A stretch of DNA of 64,000 nucleotides from Pterobdella sp. o SKG-2022 (Eukaryota; Annelida; Clitellata; Hirudinida; Piscicolidae). Position numbers and translations under genes: made by a program. The notes beneath the pieces were generated by a model. It searched no databases. It saw nothing but the letters and a program-made list of their open reading frames with translations, and was not told where the DNA came from. Each line of letters starts with the position of its first letter. The first letter of the stretch is position 1. The stretch is taken from positions 3,578,721-3,642,720 of the forward strand of contig OZ038321.1 in the NCBI GenBank assembly GCA_964035795.1, in the 5' to 3' direction. Positions 35,501 to 54,111 of the stretch are shown in pieces.

Positions 35501-37920
35501 ATATTATTTTATTGATCTTTGACTTATAATATGATCTTGTAATTCATTGAAGGCTTGCCTGGAACAAACAAGATCCCAACTACCTTGCGACCATGGCAAT
35601 GGATGCTTTGGAGGTCTGTATTATCGCTCAATTGTAAAATTCCCATTATCACTAAATCATGAGATAAAGCTTTGATCAATGGAGACATTAGTTATTACTC
35701 AGTATATACATTCATTTTTACTCGATAATGCGCCACTGAACGATTCGAGGTGCTCTATATAAATCATTTTTACTCAATTAATACTCAATCATGACATCAA
35801 TTATCACTCAATATGGCATCTATTTTCACTCATTCGTGACTTTTTTGTTTCTGGACCACTGGTTCATATCAAAGGCATATCAGCATTATCTTTTGAGTAT
35901 AACAGTTCTTTTATATTTCGCTCAGCACCCATTGTTTTCAAAGCTTCAAGAAACTCCATCACATTAATCAACCACATTTCAATTTAGAGTTAAACTTATT
36001 TCAAATGAAAATGATTTTAGTTTTTTTTTCAAATTTTCTAGTTTCATCATAAATAAATAGCTGGTTTTCATGTTTGTCGGCCCCTATAGCTTAGTGGTTG
36101 AGCATTAGACTAATTATCTAAGATACCGAGTTCGATCCCGCGTGGGCCGACAATTAATAGTTTAAATGAAGTAGCGCTCTGTAATACCAATCAATTGCGC
36201 AACCCAAACCCAAAGTAGAAACGATCAAATGGTCGACCTATTTTTTTTCATGTTACAGTCAATGTGCATAATTAGACAATATACATATTTCCTGAATTTT
36301 TAGGCAAAAATTGTTTTAATTTAAGTAACGTGTATATTTTAAATGCTTTAGATGATGATGATGAGGATGAGAATGATGATGATGATATAGACAAATTTGA
36401 ATTTTAAGTTTTCTCTTTTAAACTTTGTAGTTAATAAAAAAAATTATGTATGTTAAAATAGGAGGTTAATAGTATCTTTTGTTAAATGATTTTTGTTTTT
36501 ATTCTTCACAAAATGAGGTTTTTTAAAGATACTTTAATTATAAAGAAACTGAAATTTTCGAAAAATTCAACTTTGTCATAATTAATTAGTATATTTTTAA
36601 GGAAGTTAATAGATATATTTTGAACTTCAGATTAATCATAATCTTTCAAACTTCACATAACACGAGTTACTTTTTTAGACCACACGTTAAGCAGTGCTGA
36701 CCTTCTCTTTTATGTAAAACCATTTTTTGGTTTTGTCTAATGTGTTTTTAAGACCTTACCTCGTTGAAAAATACACTTTTTGGCATCCAACAGAAAATGT
36801 TTTTTTTTCACCCAATATTGATTGTTTTTCTCAAAATGGAATGGCTAGGAAGAATTTCCATTCAACATAGAAGCGTCCCAAACCATGACTGGCCTACCAC
36901 CACAGGGCTTTTAAAACATATTTCTAGGGCTTTTTTGAGGTTTTGCAGAATTATCAGGCTGTTTAAATTGAATTATTTTTTTGATTAGTGAAAAAAACTA
37001 TCTCTAATTTGTGAGCTGCTGTCGTTGAAATATCGTTTAAAAATTAAATTCTCAGATGAAAATCTCTGAAATCTTGGAAATCCGGTTTGATATAAAAAAA
37101 ATATATTAAAAAGGAAATTTAAACAGTTTTAATTTTTTCCACTTTAATCACGAGATCAGAAAATTCTTTATAATTATTCCGCTTTCTATCCATTCATTTC
37201 AATTCTGCTACATATTTTTCAAATTTTTTGATAAAGCAAAATTTAAAAATACATCTAAACTTATACGTTTAAAAAATACCAAAACTTAAACGTATCCTTC
37301 CACAAATTAACTTCATTAAAAATCTCAATAGAAGCAACAGTAATACATTGGTGCACTTGGTTTTCAGGTGATCATCTTAGACGTGAGAGTGCCCTGTGCT
37401 CCAGTAGCCCGTCTCAACAACCATAGAGCCTGTGTTAACGGTATCGCATGGGCGCCTCATTCCAGTTGTCATATTTGCACTGCAGGTAGTCTTATTAAGC
37501 TTCAATTCAATGTTGTTTTATCGTTGTTGAACATAGTATATTTATTTGAAATACATCTGTTGGTTTTACACAAAAATCAATGGTTTGATTTGATGATATC
37601 ATAAAAATCTTTATCTCTATAACTCTGTATTTAGAGTTATACGTACTTTCTTAAACGCCATTAAAATGCTCACAAACATAATATTTAGAATTATACACGA
37701 ATTCTTTAAAAGCCATTAAAATGATGGAAACTCGAATCTCCACACAGCCGATGACCACCAAGCACTCATATGGGATATACAGCAGATGCCTAGGGCGATT
37801 GAAGACCCCATTCTGGCTTACACGGCAGCAGGTGAAATCAACCAAATTCAGTGGTCTTCCATGCAACCAGATTGGATCAGTATTTGCTACAATAACTGCC
37901 TTGAGATTCTGAGGGTGTGA
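29582..37920 (+). CDS. DCAF7: DDB1- and CUL4-associated factor 7 (WDR68/HAN11), WD-repeat scaffold, complete
   Basis: Ten exons: 29582-29725, 31159-31260, 32519-32617, 32917-33030, 34442-34516, 34785-34842, 35071-35161, 35553-35613, 37368-37485, 37748-37920. Every junction is GT-AG and phase-consistent. The product is 344 residues against 342 in human and is extremely similar: [135 protein letters not shown] at the end. The family forms a WD40 beta-propeller that scaffolds DYRK/HIPK kinases and serves as a CUL4-DDB1 substrate receptor in cytosol and nucleus. Introns contain two LINE remnants, three SINE copies, a 21-bp minisatellite and other repeats, yet all exons are intact, so the gene looks functional. 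Confidence 0.97.
29945..30805 (+). mobile_element. 5-prime-truncated RTE-like LINE remnant
   Basis: It encodes the C-terminal part of an RT protein: a Cys/His cluster ([24 protein letters not shown]), [45 protein letters not shown] and [19 protein letters not shown]. Two in-frame TGA codons (after KCKSA and after HNDLAMI) inactivate it. The catalytic palm is missing. The 3-prime end runs into GATGATGATT, a short-repeat tail. It lies in DCAF7 intron 1, same strand, and the reading frames are still long, so insertion is fairly recent. Confidence 0.8.
31527..32490 (+). repeat. 21-bp minisatellite, about 45 copies
   Basis: The core CCAGCTTTCATATAA recurs every 21 bases in DCAF7 intron 2, with the variable part reading ACAAC, AAAAC or ATAAC. 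Three units near the end are 20 bases long (AACACC for AACAACC). Because 21 is a multiple of three and the unit lacks stops in several frames, long open frames appear on both strands; these are not genes. The array ends about 30 bases before the acceptor of exon 3. Confidence 0.97.
32750..32905 (+). repeat. ATC/CAC-rich imperfect tandem repeat
   Basis: Degenerate repeats based on CATCATCACCACCTTA and CTACC run up to the acceptor of DCAF7 exon 4. They provide a C/T-rich but repeat-derived polypyrimidine environment. Confidence 0.7.
33200..33560 (-). mobile_element. CR1/L2-type LINE C-terminal remnant
   Basis: The minus strand reads [19 protein letters not shown] followed by TLTYN, the well-known LHWLP-KI-LTY block at the end of CR1/L2-like reverse transcriptases. 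Frame changes follow. It lies in DCAF7 intron 4, antisense to the gene. Confidence 0.7.
34160..34306 (+). mobile_element. tRNA-derived SINE, copy 3
   Basis: Head TAATAGCTCAGTTTGTAGAG, GTTTGATCCCGC and body GGCAATTAGCATTACTCCAC, then TTCGTAGCAAGCGCTTAGAA. It lacks the ATAAATA tail, so it is 3-prime truncated. It lies in DCAF7 intron 4. Confidence 0.75.
34648..34738 (+). repeat. Three-copy tandem repeat, about 29 bp
   Basis: Units contain CACATCTATCTATAAGAAAA or close variants; the third is the most divergent. It lies in DCAF7 intron 5. Confidence 0.75.
35370..35455 (-). mobile_element. tRNA-like SINE head, copy 4
   Basis: The minus strand reads CATAGCTTAGCTGATAGAGC, then GTTAGACTAGTCATCTAAAG and ACCGGGTTCAATACCGC. 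Only the tRNA part is clear. It is in DCAF7 intron 7, inverted relative to copy 5 in intron 8. Confidence 0.65.
36079..36155 (+). mobile_element. tRNA-Ile(AAT)-like SINE head, copy 5
   Basis: The 5-prime GTCGGCC and 3-prime GGCCGAC could form a full acceptor stem around TATAGCTTAGTGGTTGAGCA, a TTAGA/TCTAA anticodon stem with loop CTAATTA, and a TTCGATC T loop. The T stem does not pair well, and the sequence matches the SINE heads nearby, so I read it as SINE-derived, not a working tRNA. It lies in DCAF7 intron 8. Confidence 0.6.
37628..37723 (+). repeat. Two-copy duplication, about 54-base period
   Basis: 37628-37668 and 37682-37723 share TATTTAGA.TTATAC and GCCATTAAAATG. It lies in DCAF7 intron 9 and ends just before exon 10. 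Confidence 0.65.
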
Positions 37921-40679
37921 AGCAAGATTGAGATGGGAGGATGTGTTGTAGTTTTCTGGTTTATAAGTTGGTTCTCCGTTATTCATAGTTGATGTGCTGT
38001 GACACGAAAATTATCATAAATTTAAGTGTTTATAATATTTATTGTATGGAATTTTAAAATTCTATTTCGCATTTTCGACAAGAATCAACCCTTTTTTAGG
38101 CGTCTTAAAATTCATAAATGTTTGTCCATTCAATTATGTCTATGGAAGAAATGTCTATAATAATGTTCCGATAATAAATTTAAAGAAGGAAGTTCAACCT
38201 CAAATACACAATTTTGGGGTTTTAATTAACTTAAGGAAGAGACTCAATACCTCTTTGTTCTAGCATGTTTGCCTGGTCGATCCACATCGATTCATACGAC
38301 GAATACTATTTTTCAATATAACTTAAAACTCAAAAAGTTTTTAATCAAAGTCATAGCTATAACTTGTTTTATCTCTTAAATGTTTTTTATCAAGGCAAAT
38401 ATCATTTTTCAGTGTGATACTAATCAAAAGAGTGGTTTTCATTCGAGTCAGAATGGTAGTAGGCTTAATCCAACCGCAGCTTAGTTAGCATCGAGGATAG
38501 CTTAAATGAAATAAATGTGTATTGTTCAACTACAGACCAAAATTTTGCACTGTTTTATTTTGAGTATTTCCTTCATTTTATTCATACAGTTTTAATTGGT
38601 AGTTTTGAAAGGTAAAAATATCTAAAAATAAGCAAAGATTCGTCAGTTCTTTATCAAATTCGCATGTAATTGAACACAGTGAAAAGATGATTTTAATGCT
38701 AAGAAAAAAAATTTATAATTGCCAATCGATCTTTTTGATCTATTTCAATTGATGTGTAGTAACATTTTAATTAAATCATACAAAAAGATTTAAAATTATA
38801 CCGAAATGCAAAATTCACATTTATTTCCGTTCATGTAGGAGTAGTGGTTAGCTAAAAAAAGTTGTGGGTACTTAAAGCATTCATTCTCACAGTTTATTAT
38901 ATAACTACTATCCTCAGTCTACAACACATTATCTTAATAGTCTCGCATTGAAAAGATAGTAACTCTTAATTAATGTCTTCAGTCTATATCATATTCCCTC
39001 ATAGTCTCACATTGAAAAGATAGAAACTGCTAATTAATAGTGTAAACAATAAATACAGACAATTTTTGATTGATTTGTGAATTGAGAACAACATATGTTT
39101 CGCAAGATGGGCGTACGTTTAATATTATACTCTATAAATGTCAATAAAAAATATGAAAACTTGAATCATTATTAAAGAAAATTCTACTTCATTTAGTTTC
39201 AGTTTTTATTTATATTTTTTTAGAGATTTTTTTTATCTTTTGAAACTTGTTTGGTTAGGTTGGTTTTAGTTTATACTATTTCAAATGTTTCTGTAACCAA
39301 AGTTCATAGTGAACTAATGTTCAAAAACTCATATTAATGAGTAACTCATTTCCATCGTCATTATTTGAAAAATAATTTGTTCATATAAAATGCAAAAAAA
39401 AACTTCTAGCTCAGCAAAGCTGTGTTTACTTCTAGCTACAAGAAAGATGGTGAAAAAAACATGGTCTCGATAAAACTCAAATGTTATTTGGTGGTGATGA
39501 TTCTATGAAGAGCAACGAACTTTAATCCTATTCATTATCAAGTCCCTTTTGGGATTATAAGCTCAATTACACGTTATATGAGACATTAATTTAAAAGCAA
39601 TTTAACATGATAACAATTTTCTTTCATGAAATATTGTTTTCGAAAATTATTCAATTCAATTTAATTCAAAAAACACAGGTGAGATGCTATTTGCAATAAT
39701 ATATGATTACCTTGTCTTATAATATTTACGTGAATAAGGAATATTGAATATTTGGCACATTAAATTAACCATTATATAATCTGAGCATGGAAGGATTATA
39801 GAAGATACAAATAAAAATCATTGAATTTAAATTAAATAAAGCTTTTTTGAGATACAAATGTTGCTTTATTTAATATAGAATATATAATCGTTTTCAATTT
39901 GCTTTAATTTTGTGTTACTTCATCTTCATTTATTTTGAGTTGTCAAAAGATATTGTAAAATTTAATTAGTTTTAAAATATAACGGATCAATGAAGGCTTA
40001 ACTGTTAAACAGCTTTAAATGATTCCCTATCCACCCTATATCTGTATATTAATACAATCAGAAAAATCGAAACAATATTTTATAAGCATATTCAGTCTAT
40101 TTCTTTTTGAATATTTTGATTGTGTTACAAGAAAAAATGTTGAAACGTGTTTTAAAGCGAGATTTTCCCCTTAAAACTACTGTTTTCTCAAATTCGAAAC
40201 TGAGCAGCAAGTAACAGCCGATCTTGTGGTAGAGTGATAAAATGCACTATTTTCCCAAACACTCCAAATGTAAATGAGCTTGAAATTTAAAATTTTTGCT
40301 GGAGACCCGAATTAATACTATGAATCAGTCAGCATTTGATATAGTAACTGTGCAAACAAAGAACTAGTCAGTTAGGTGTGTATGTTAAAGAACAGATGCG
40401 AATGTTACTAATCGATTGCCCAATAGCAGACGATCGTCCCAACCTTTATAAACTTCATTATTCATAACTTAAATTTTATTCCTCCTTCACCTTATCAAAC
40501 GAAACATGAGGTTGGTCTTTTTAAATTTTAAAATTTGTTGCATATTCTAAACTTGTTGCTAAAATGCCAAGTCACCATATTGTTTGAAGCTCTTGTTTTT
40601 GATTTTAAATATCGCAACTTTAAATTTTTAAAACGTGGTTTCAATTAAATAAATTTCAAGCATACAATACAACGTACAG
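37921..40679. other. Intergenic region after DCAF7
   Basis: No gene is supportable. It contains a two-copy tandem duplication, 38912-38975 and 38976-39040 (shared GTCTCGCATTGAAAAGATAG with variants). TATAAA at 40447-40452 lies about 60 bases before an ATG at 40507 and could be a promoter for the small cysteine-containing gene, but an exon there does not fit the phase of the next exon. Confidence 0.4.
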
Positions 40680-41353
40680 AATGCGTTGAAAAGAGCAACC
40701 GTCAAGAAGTGTCATGGTTACCACGTGACCTCGGATGCTTCCAGCCGGAAGGCCCAAAGTACCCAGTGAGAAATATAGAAGGTTTTACTTTAAGCTTTGA
40801 AATAATGGTGAATGAAACAGTAGTTAGTTTTTGAGTTTTTCATCTGGTATCTTAAATATTTCAATCGTAGAACTTGGTGACAACTTTTTTGTATTGAAAC
40901 TAGATCAAGTAATTTTTCAAACTTTTACTTATTAATTTCGAGGTTAATTTGTTCAAACATGTATTTAGGACTGTTTTGATACTTTTTATAAATTCAAATG
41001 CATTTAGAATTTGGTATCGTATAAGTAAACCCCGTAAGATAGCTTGAAGATATACTTATTAAATTAAATATTCTTGTAGTTTCAAAACTTTCAATACATT
41101 GTTGGACGTTTTGAGGTTGTTGAATTTTTAGAAACTATATTGTTTGATGGGTATTGATCTCAGCATCTGCCGGTAATGTAGCCAAATATGGTATTTCTAA
41201 CGCGTGGTTAAACTTCGTTCAACTGATTCACTCATACTGTCGTTTAGATTTTAATTCCTCGACATTATAAATAACATTATATGTGTTTTTGTAAAAGTTA
41301 CAGATCCAGCTGCTGTAATGTATGTGATCAAATGTTTACTCAAAAACTGCTGA
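40680..41353 (+). CDS. Small cysteine-containing protein, three 3-prime exons, family unknown
   Basis: Three less AT-rich islands with good acceptors, 40680-40781, 41164-41241 and 41304-41353, join in matching phases to about 75 residues before a stop. The first reads CVEKSNRQEVSWLPRDLGCF then QPEGPKYP; the second SAGNVAKYGISNAWLNFVQL then IHSYC; the third PAAVMYVIKCLLKNC and stop. Five cysteines in so short a chain suggest a disulfide-bonded secreted protein, but no signal-peptide exon was found upstream with the required one-base overhang. An alternative donor in exon 1 (after KYP, at 40765) would break the phase match. I do not recognise the family. Three consecutive compatible junctions make chance less likely, but there is no homology support. 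Confidence 0.42.
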
Positions 41354-42335
41354 CTTGGCCCTAATATCAGCAAGTAAATCGGAGTTGAAATGCTAAATCT
41401 TCGTTTACTTGGTGGTATTTCTGGATGGATCAGCTATCCAACCCACAAACTTTTAGAAAATAATTATTCAAAGATACATTGAAGATTTTTAAAATTTTCA
41501 ATTGTTTGGAAATTTCCAGTCATTTGAAAATTTTCCAGCATTGAAAATTTTATTCTTAAACTATTTAGTGCTTTTAATAAAATTTTCCCTCAGTTTAGTG
41601 TTCTGCATTCATCCAAAGTCATACAGATAGTATTTTTTTTTATCGGCCATAGACATGAAAACGCCTAAACATAAAAAGTTTCATGTATACAGGTTGATGC
41701 AGCCGAATCGATTGAAAGTTGCTTATATCAAATTTTACAAAAGGGCAATTATACCAGACTGCTGCAGTTAGCAGCTATGTTTTTGAATATTATACCTCCA
41801 ATGTGATTTATTATTGTTATTCTTATTTATTTTTTAATAGTTCTTATTGTTTTGTTATTTTTTATTAATTACTTTCGAATATTCATTATAAATGGTTGAT
41901 AGCAAGAAAAAAAAGAATTTTTATGAATTAAGGCTTATAATTCAAAAACTTTTTAAAGGAAATTTTTCATAAGTAGATTAACTTTTAATATTTGAAATGT
42001 ATCACAATACTGCTAATTAAAATATTCCAATTTTTAAAATTTTAAATTAAACTATTTTTAAAAATTCTTTGAGCTTCTATCATCCTTATTCTTGAACTTC
42101 AGAAATTCATATATCGAATTTATAAGATTTTTAAACTTCCGCACTGATGTTCACTCGGTAGAGATAGTGAGGTTACGAACCTTTGCATTATGTATGCGAA
42201 CAGAACTCATAAGTAACACGTGATCCCAATTATTTAAAACGACATGACCTTTAGTGAAAATCATTTACATCGTTCTTAGCAAGTTTTCATAAAAGCTTCA
42301 CTGAAAACGAGTTTTCAAATAGCTATTTTATTCAA

Positions 42336-42974
42336 TCAACCTCCAGTAAAGTTAAATGGAGTTCGTTTCACTCTAAAATCCGTTTCACACATGTAACAAT
42401 CAGCTTGGTAGTCACACGCTTCAGAAACCCAACGCCACGAATGTTCTTTCATGGCCACGATGCACAAAGTTTTGTTATTTCCTGGTTGTCCGCTCGCCCA
42501 GTTGGATAATTTAATGTTTTTTTCTCTTCCGTATTTAGTTACTTTTACGTCTGGATAGCGTAGGCCTTCTCTGACATATCCATTGATCCATACATCTGAA
42601 CAAGCTTTTCCACTCAATTCTAATATGCTGTTGATCATTTTAAGTTCTTCAATGGCATCATAAATGGTCAAGTAGCCCCTTGAAGCAAGGGCACATTCTT
42701 GTTTGGCAAGACCTGAATGGATACTCGCTTTGATTATTCTATAACAGTACTTTTTATTTAATTTGTATATGATGTGGTATGAGTAGCCGGGTGGACAGCG
42801 GTTGGTGGAGATAAAGTATTTGTATTTTGTATCGTTCACATAAGTGATGTTGCAGTCTTTTTGACATCTTTCAAACAAAGCTTCATGTTGGAAAGAAAGA
42901 AAAAAGAATATAAAGTAAATTAAAATAGCAGTCGATAGAAAAAATAGCATGGACTCCAAACACGCCTTCATCAT
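42336..42974 (-). CDS. C-type-lectin-like protein with N-terminal hydrophobic anchor, single exon
   Basis: An uninterrupted 212-codon frame. Residues about 9-28 (MLFFLSTAILIYFIFFFLSF) are a signal peptide or type II membrane anchor. A short cysteine-containing segment follows (C37, C41), then a C-type-lectin-like domain from about residue 60: CPPGYSY, YCYRIIK, the helix cysteine C94, WING, WASGQPGNN, C171, WRWVSEAC and CYMCE. Cysteine and tryptophan spacing is canonical. The loop reads QPG, not QPD or EPN, and the WND triad is replaced by WVS, so calcium-dependent sugar binding is unlikely or altered. A minus-strand AATAAA lies only four bases past the stop (42332-42327). The lack of introns contrasts with the four-exon relative at 0.7-5.2 kb. 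Confidence 0.85.
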   Translation of the reverse strand: MMKACLESMLFFLSTAILIYFIFFFLSFQHEALFERCQKDCNITYVNDTKYKYFISTNRCPPGYSYHIIYKLNKKYCYRIIKASIHSGLAKQECALASRGYLTIYDAIEELKMINSILELSGKACSDVWINGYVREGLRYPDVKVTKYGREKNIKLSNWASGQPGNNKTLCIVAMKEHSWRWVSEACDYQADCYMCETDFRVKRTPFNFTGG

Positions 42975-44228
42975 GATGAGTCCGGATTTTTGAAAGGAAG
43001 AATTCTGCTCACGAGTTTATTTAAAAAATTAATTTTTAAAATTCAAATTTATATAATTTAAAATACACGATTTGTGAATTTAATTATTTTTGTTTTTTTT
43101 CTTCTTTGTTTATGTCGCTTTTATTTAGCGTTTTACATTTATTTTTATTTCAAAAACAATCATTAATTTCTAAAAAAAAGTCTTTACCATGTTGCATTTT
43201 AAAAATTTGATATAAATATTTAAATATTCATTATATTAATTCTCTCAATTTGGTTTTGAACAAAAATCTTTTTTTTTTAGGTGTTTTAATTAATGGCTTC
43301 GCTTTTAAAAATTAAATGTGAGCCAATAGAATGATTAATTTTTTGGTGATGGTTATTGAAAATATAGATTGTCGTAGTTACATTTAATTCGATTTCTATA
43401 CAATTTTTCACTTGTCCTATTGTTGTAAGTGGTTTTTTTAATTAAAGTTCTTACCATTGTTTCTCAAATTAGAGGTTTTTAATCTTATTGGCATTGTCTA
43501 TTCAGTATTTTTAAACTACATGTTAAGCCCAAAGCTTCTGTATTATTAAAAATTGTTTCATGTAAGATGTATCAAATATTTAAAGGTTTGTTGTATTTCC
43601 ATGACTGCAAACCTTCAAAAACCTGGACATCCAAAAATGTAATTTATTTTGAAATTCATACTGCTTATGAATACACAAGTGAAATTTTTCTCAAAGATTT
43701 ATTATGTAATTACTAAATCAATAATCATCACACACAGTATATATATATATATTTTCTTATTTACAATTTAACTTTCATTTCAAATAATCTTGAGATCATC
43801 ATTTGTCTTTAAAAAATTCTTAAAATTTTGGAAATGTGATTTTTAAGCAGAAATTGAAAATAACGAGTAAGATGCGGGGGAAATAACTTACGAATAAAAA
43901 AAATCCAAGTTAATAATTTTTCTATTCGAATTGTTGCATTTTTCTCTTTTACTTTAAAAATCTTTTTATTACAGTTATTAAGCGTTTATAAATTTTAATA
44001 TTTATCAAAAATGCTATGCTATAGAAAAATTTCTTATTTTTTCCCGAATCACAGTAGTAATAACACATTTGAACTGAGTGCTAAAAAGATCTATTTTTTA
44101 CAAAGAGGTGAAATTCATTTTCAAAATTAATTTCCACAATTAAACAATAAAAAATGTTAGTAGATCTTCCAAGGTTATATATTCAAATGAAATACATAAA
44201 GTTGAAATATAAACCTTTCACCAAAAAC
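42975..44228. other. AT-rich spacer
   Basis: No gene or RNA signal seen. It contains T- and A-tracts and a short TA run near 43738-43751. Confidence 0.4.
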
Positions 44229-44630
44229 TTTTTGATTAGCTAAACTAGCCTATTAACAAAAACGATTTGAACCAAAAACTTTTATTAACTGAATAATTAT
44301 ACGAAGCTTTTCGTAAGTTGAACTCACATTATCAAGTATACAAACCTGATAATGTAATGCGATGATATGTAATGTAATGCGGTATTTATAAAGCGCTTAT
44401 CATTATAGATCAAAGCGCTTACTACAAATGTAATGTAGCGAAAACACACTGTGGAACAGGTGCTAATTGTCGGCCCACGTGGGATCGAGCCCGGTAACTT
44501 TAGGTAATTAGTCTAATGCTCAACCAGTGAGCTATAGGGTCCGACAATTGATAATGTGAGTTCAACTTACGAAAAGCTTCGTTTTATTAATCAGTTAATA
44601 AAGTGTTTGATTCAAAAACTTTTGTTTTGG
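44229..44630. mobile_element. Inverted-repeat (MITE-like) element, copy A, containing a SINE
   Basis: The left arm (about 44229-44336) and right arm (about 44549-44630) are inverted copies sharing TTATTAACTGA, then ACGAAGCTTTTCGTAAGTTG and AACTCACATTATCA. About 75 bases align between the arms. The arm itself contains the small palindrome GAAGCTTTTCG. A complete SINE occupies the centre. The outer left part (TAAACTAGCCTATTAACAAA) reappears inverted at the right end of copy B near 48.6 kb, which shows the two are members of one family. No transposase is present. Confidence 0.75.
44366..44548 (-). mobile_element. tRNA-derived SINE, copy 6
   Basis: On the minus strand: GTCGGACCCTATAGCTCACT, GGGCTCGATCCCACGTGGGC, body GACAATTAGCACCTGTTCCA, tail GCGCTTTATAAATACCGC then a CATTACATTACAT run. 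It is nearly full length and sits inside inverted-repeat element A. Confidence 0.9.
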
Positions 44631-45559
44631 TATACACCAAAAAAGTGTAATAATAAAACGAGGAAGACAATTTCTTGTTCTCTAATTGGTTGTCGTGAAA
44701 ATACAAAACTTGGATAAGAAATTTAATAGAAAATTGTGCAAACTTTTTAAATATCTAACTTGAGCTTCGAATAATAGATGTTGAATCATGATGACTAGCG
44801 TAATTATGCAAAATGATAGGTCATAGAAGGGATGTATTTTTCAATATATTGTTTTCACGTTTTTCAGAAATTTACTAAAATCTTTATACCGCAAGATTTA
44901 TAATACACATAATATTAAAAACGTGTAAATATTTGAATATAGGTTTGAAGATATTTATATATTTATATACTTCCATTAGATTACATTATATGCATGTGTT
45001 GAAATGTGTAATGTATTTTAATAGTGAGTATGTATTTTACATCATTGTAACTAATGTTTGTCATATGAATAGTTATGAATGAAAAGAATTCTATTGTCAA
45101 GTTCTCTTCAACATTTATTCAAAAATTTACTTTTATTGTTTGAAAAAAAATAAGCCTTAGTTTCACACAATAATATCTAAATTGAATGATGAATGTGTTA
45201 AGAACAAAATACTATGAATTTTAAAAATTAAATTTTTTATAACAAAAAAAAATATAAATAAAAAAGTTTCTAAATATCAATTTTAAGACACTAAGACAAA
45301 TGGATTTTGGAGAATATGTTTCGTTATGGAGAAGTGATTACGTGCATGAGAAACTAATATGCAATGTATATAGGCGTATACATTAGTTATATTACAATGA
45401 AAATTGTGGTCTTACGTTGAATATAGAATAGCTTCTATTATTTGGACTTTAGTTATATGGGTCATTGGTATGAGTAGCATTCAAGAATAAAGTTTTAATG
45501 CAGAATTTTTATGCATTTGATACAAAAAAATTAGAAAAACTTCAAAACACAAGACTAAA
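44631..45559. other. Spacer upstream of the ACSF2-like gene
   Basis: About 0.9 kb of AT-rich sequence that must contain the ACSF2 promoter. No clear TATA box at a convincing distance or other motif was identified. Confidence 0.35.
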
Positions 45560-53770
<8,211 letters not shown>

Positions 53771-54111
53771 TAATGTTTGATAATAATGATAATCTTTGAG
53801 TTCATAAAAGTGCCTCTATTTCATCAAATCGAGTTTTTTTTTTGAGTTTATTCAAGTTTTCAATATTTTTTTTTGAAAAGGTATTTTAAATTGCATTTTT
53901 AAAATCATATTTCACAAATTTTTTGGAAAAATTTTAATCTTATCTTAATTATTATTAAATAATAAAATTTTCTCAATCCGATTTTTTTCCATAAATGAAT
54001 AATTTTGCAAACTGTATTATTTAATGAATATCCCGAACTATAAACAAAAAACGTCCATTTTTGCTTGTTTATTTTTAACAAATCTCTTGATACCGCGATA
54101 ATTTATTTAAA
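53771..54111. other. Spacer after ACSF2
   Basis: AT-rich; an AATAAA-containing stretch near 53958 is a possible poly(A) signal of ACSF2. No other feature seen. Confidence 0.35.

Noticed and set aside
36079..36155. Functional tRNA-Ile gene
   Set aside because: The T stem does not pair well and the sequence is the same as the heads of nearby SINE copies, so a SINE-derived fragment is more likely.
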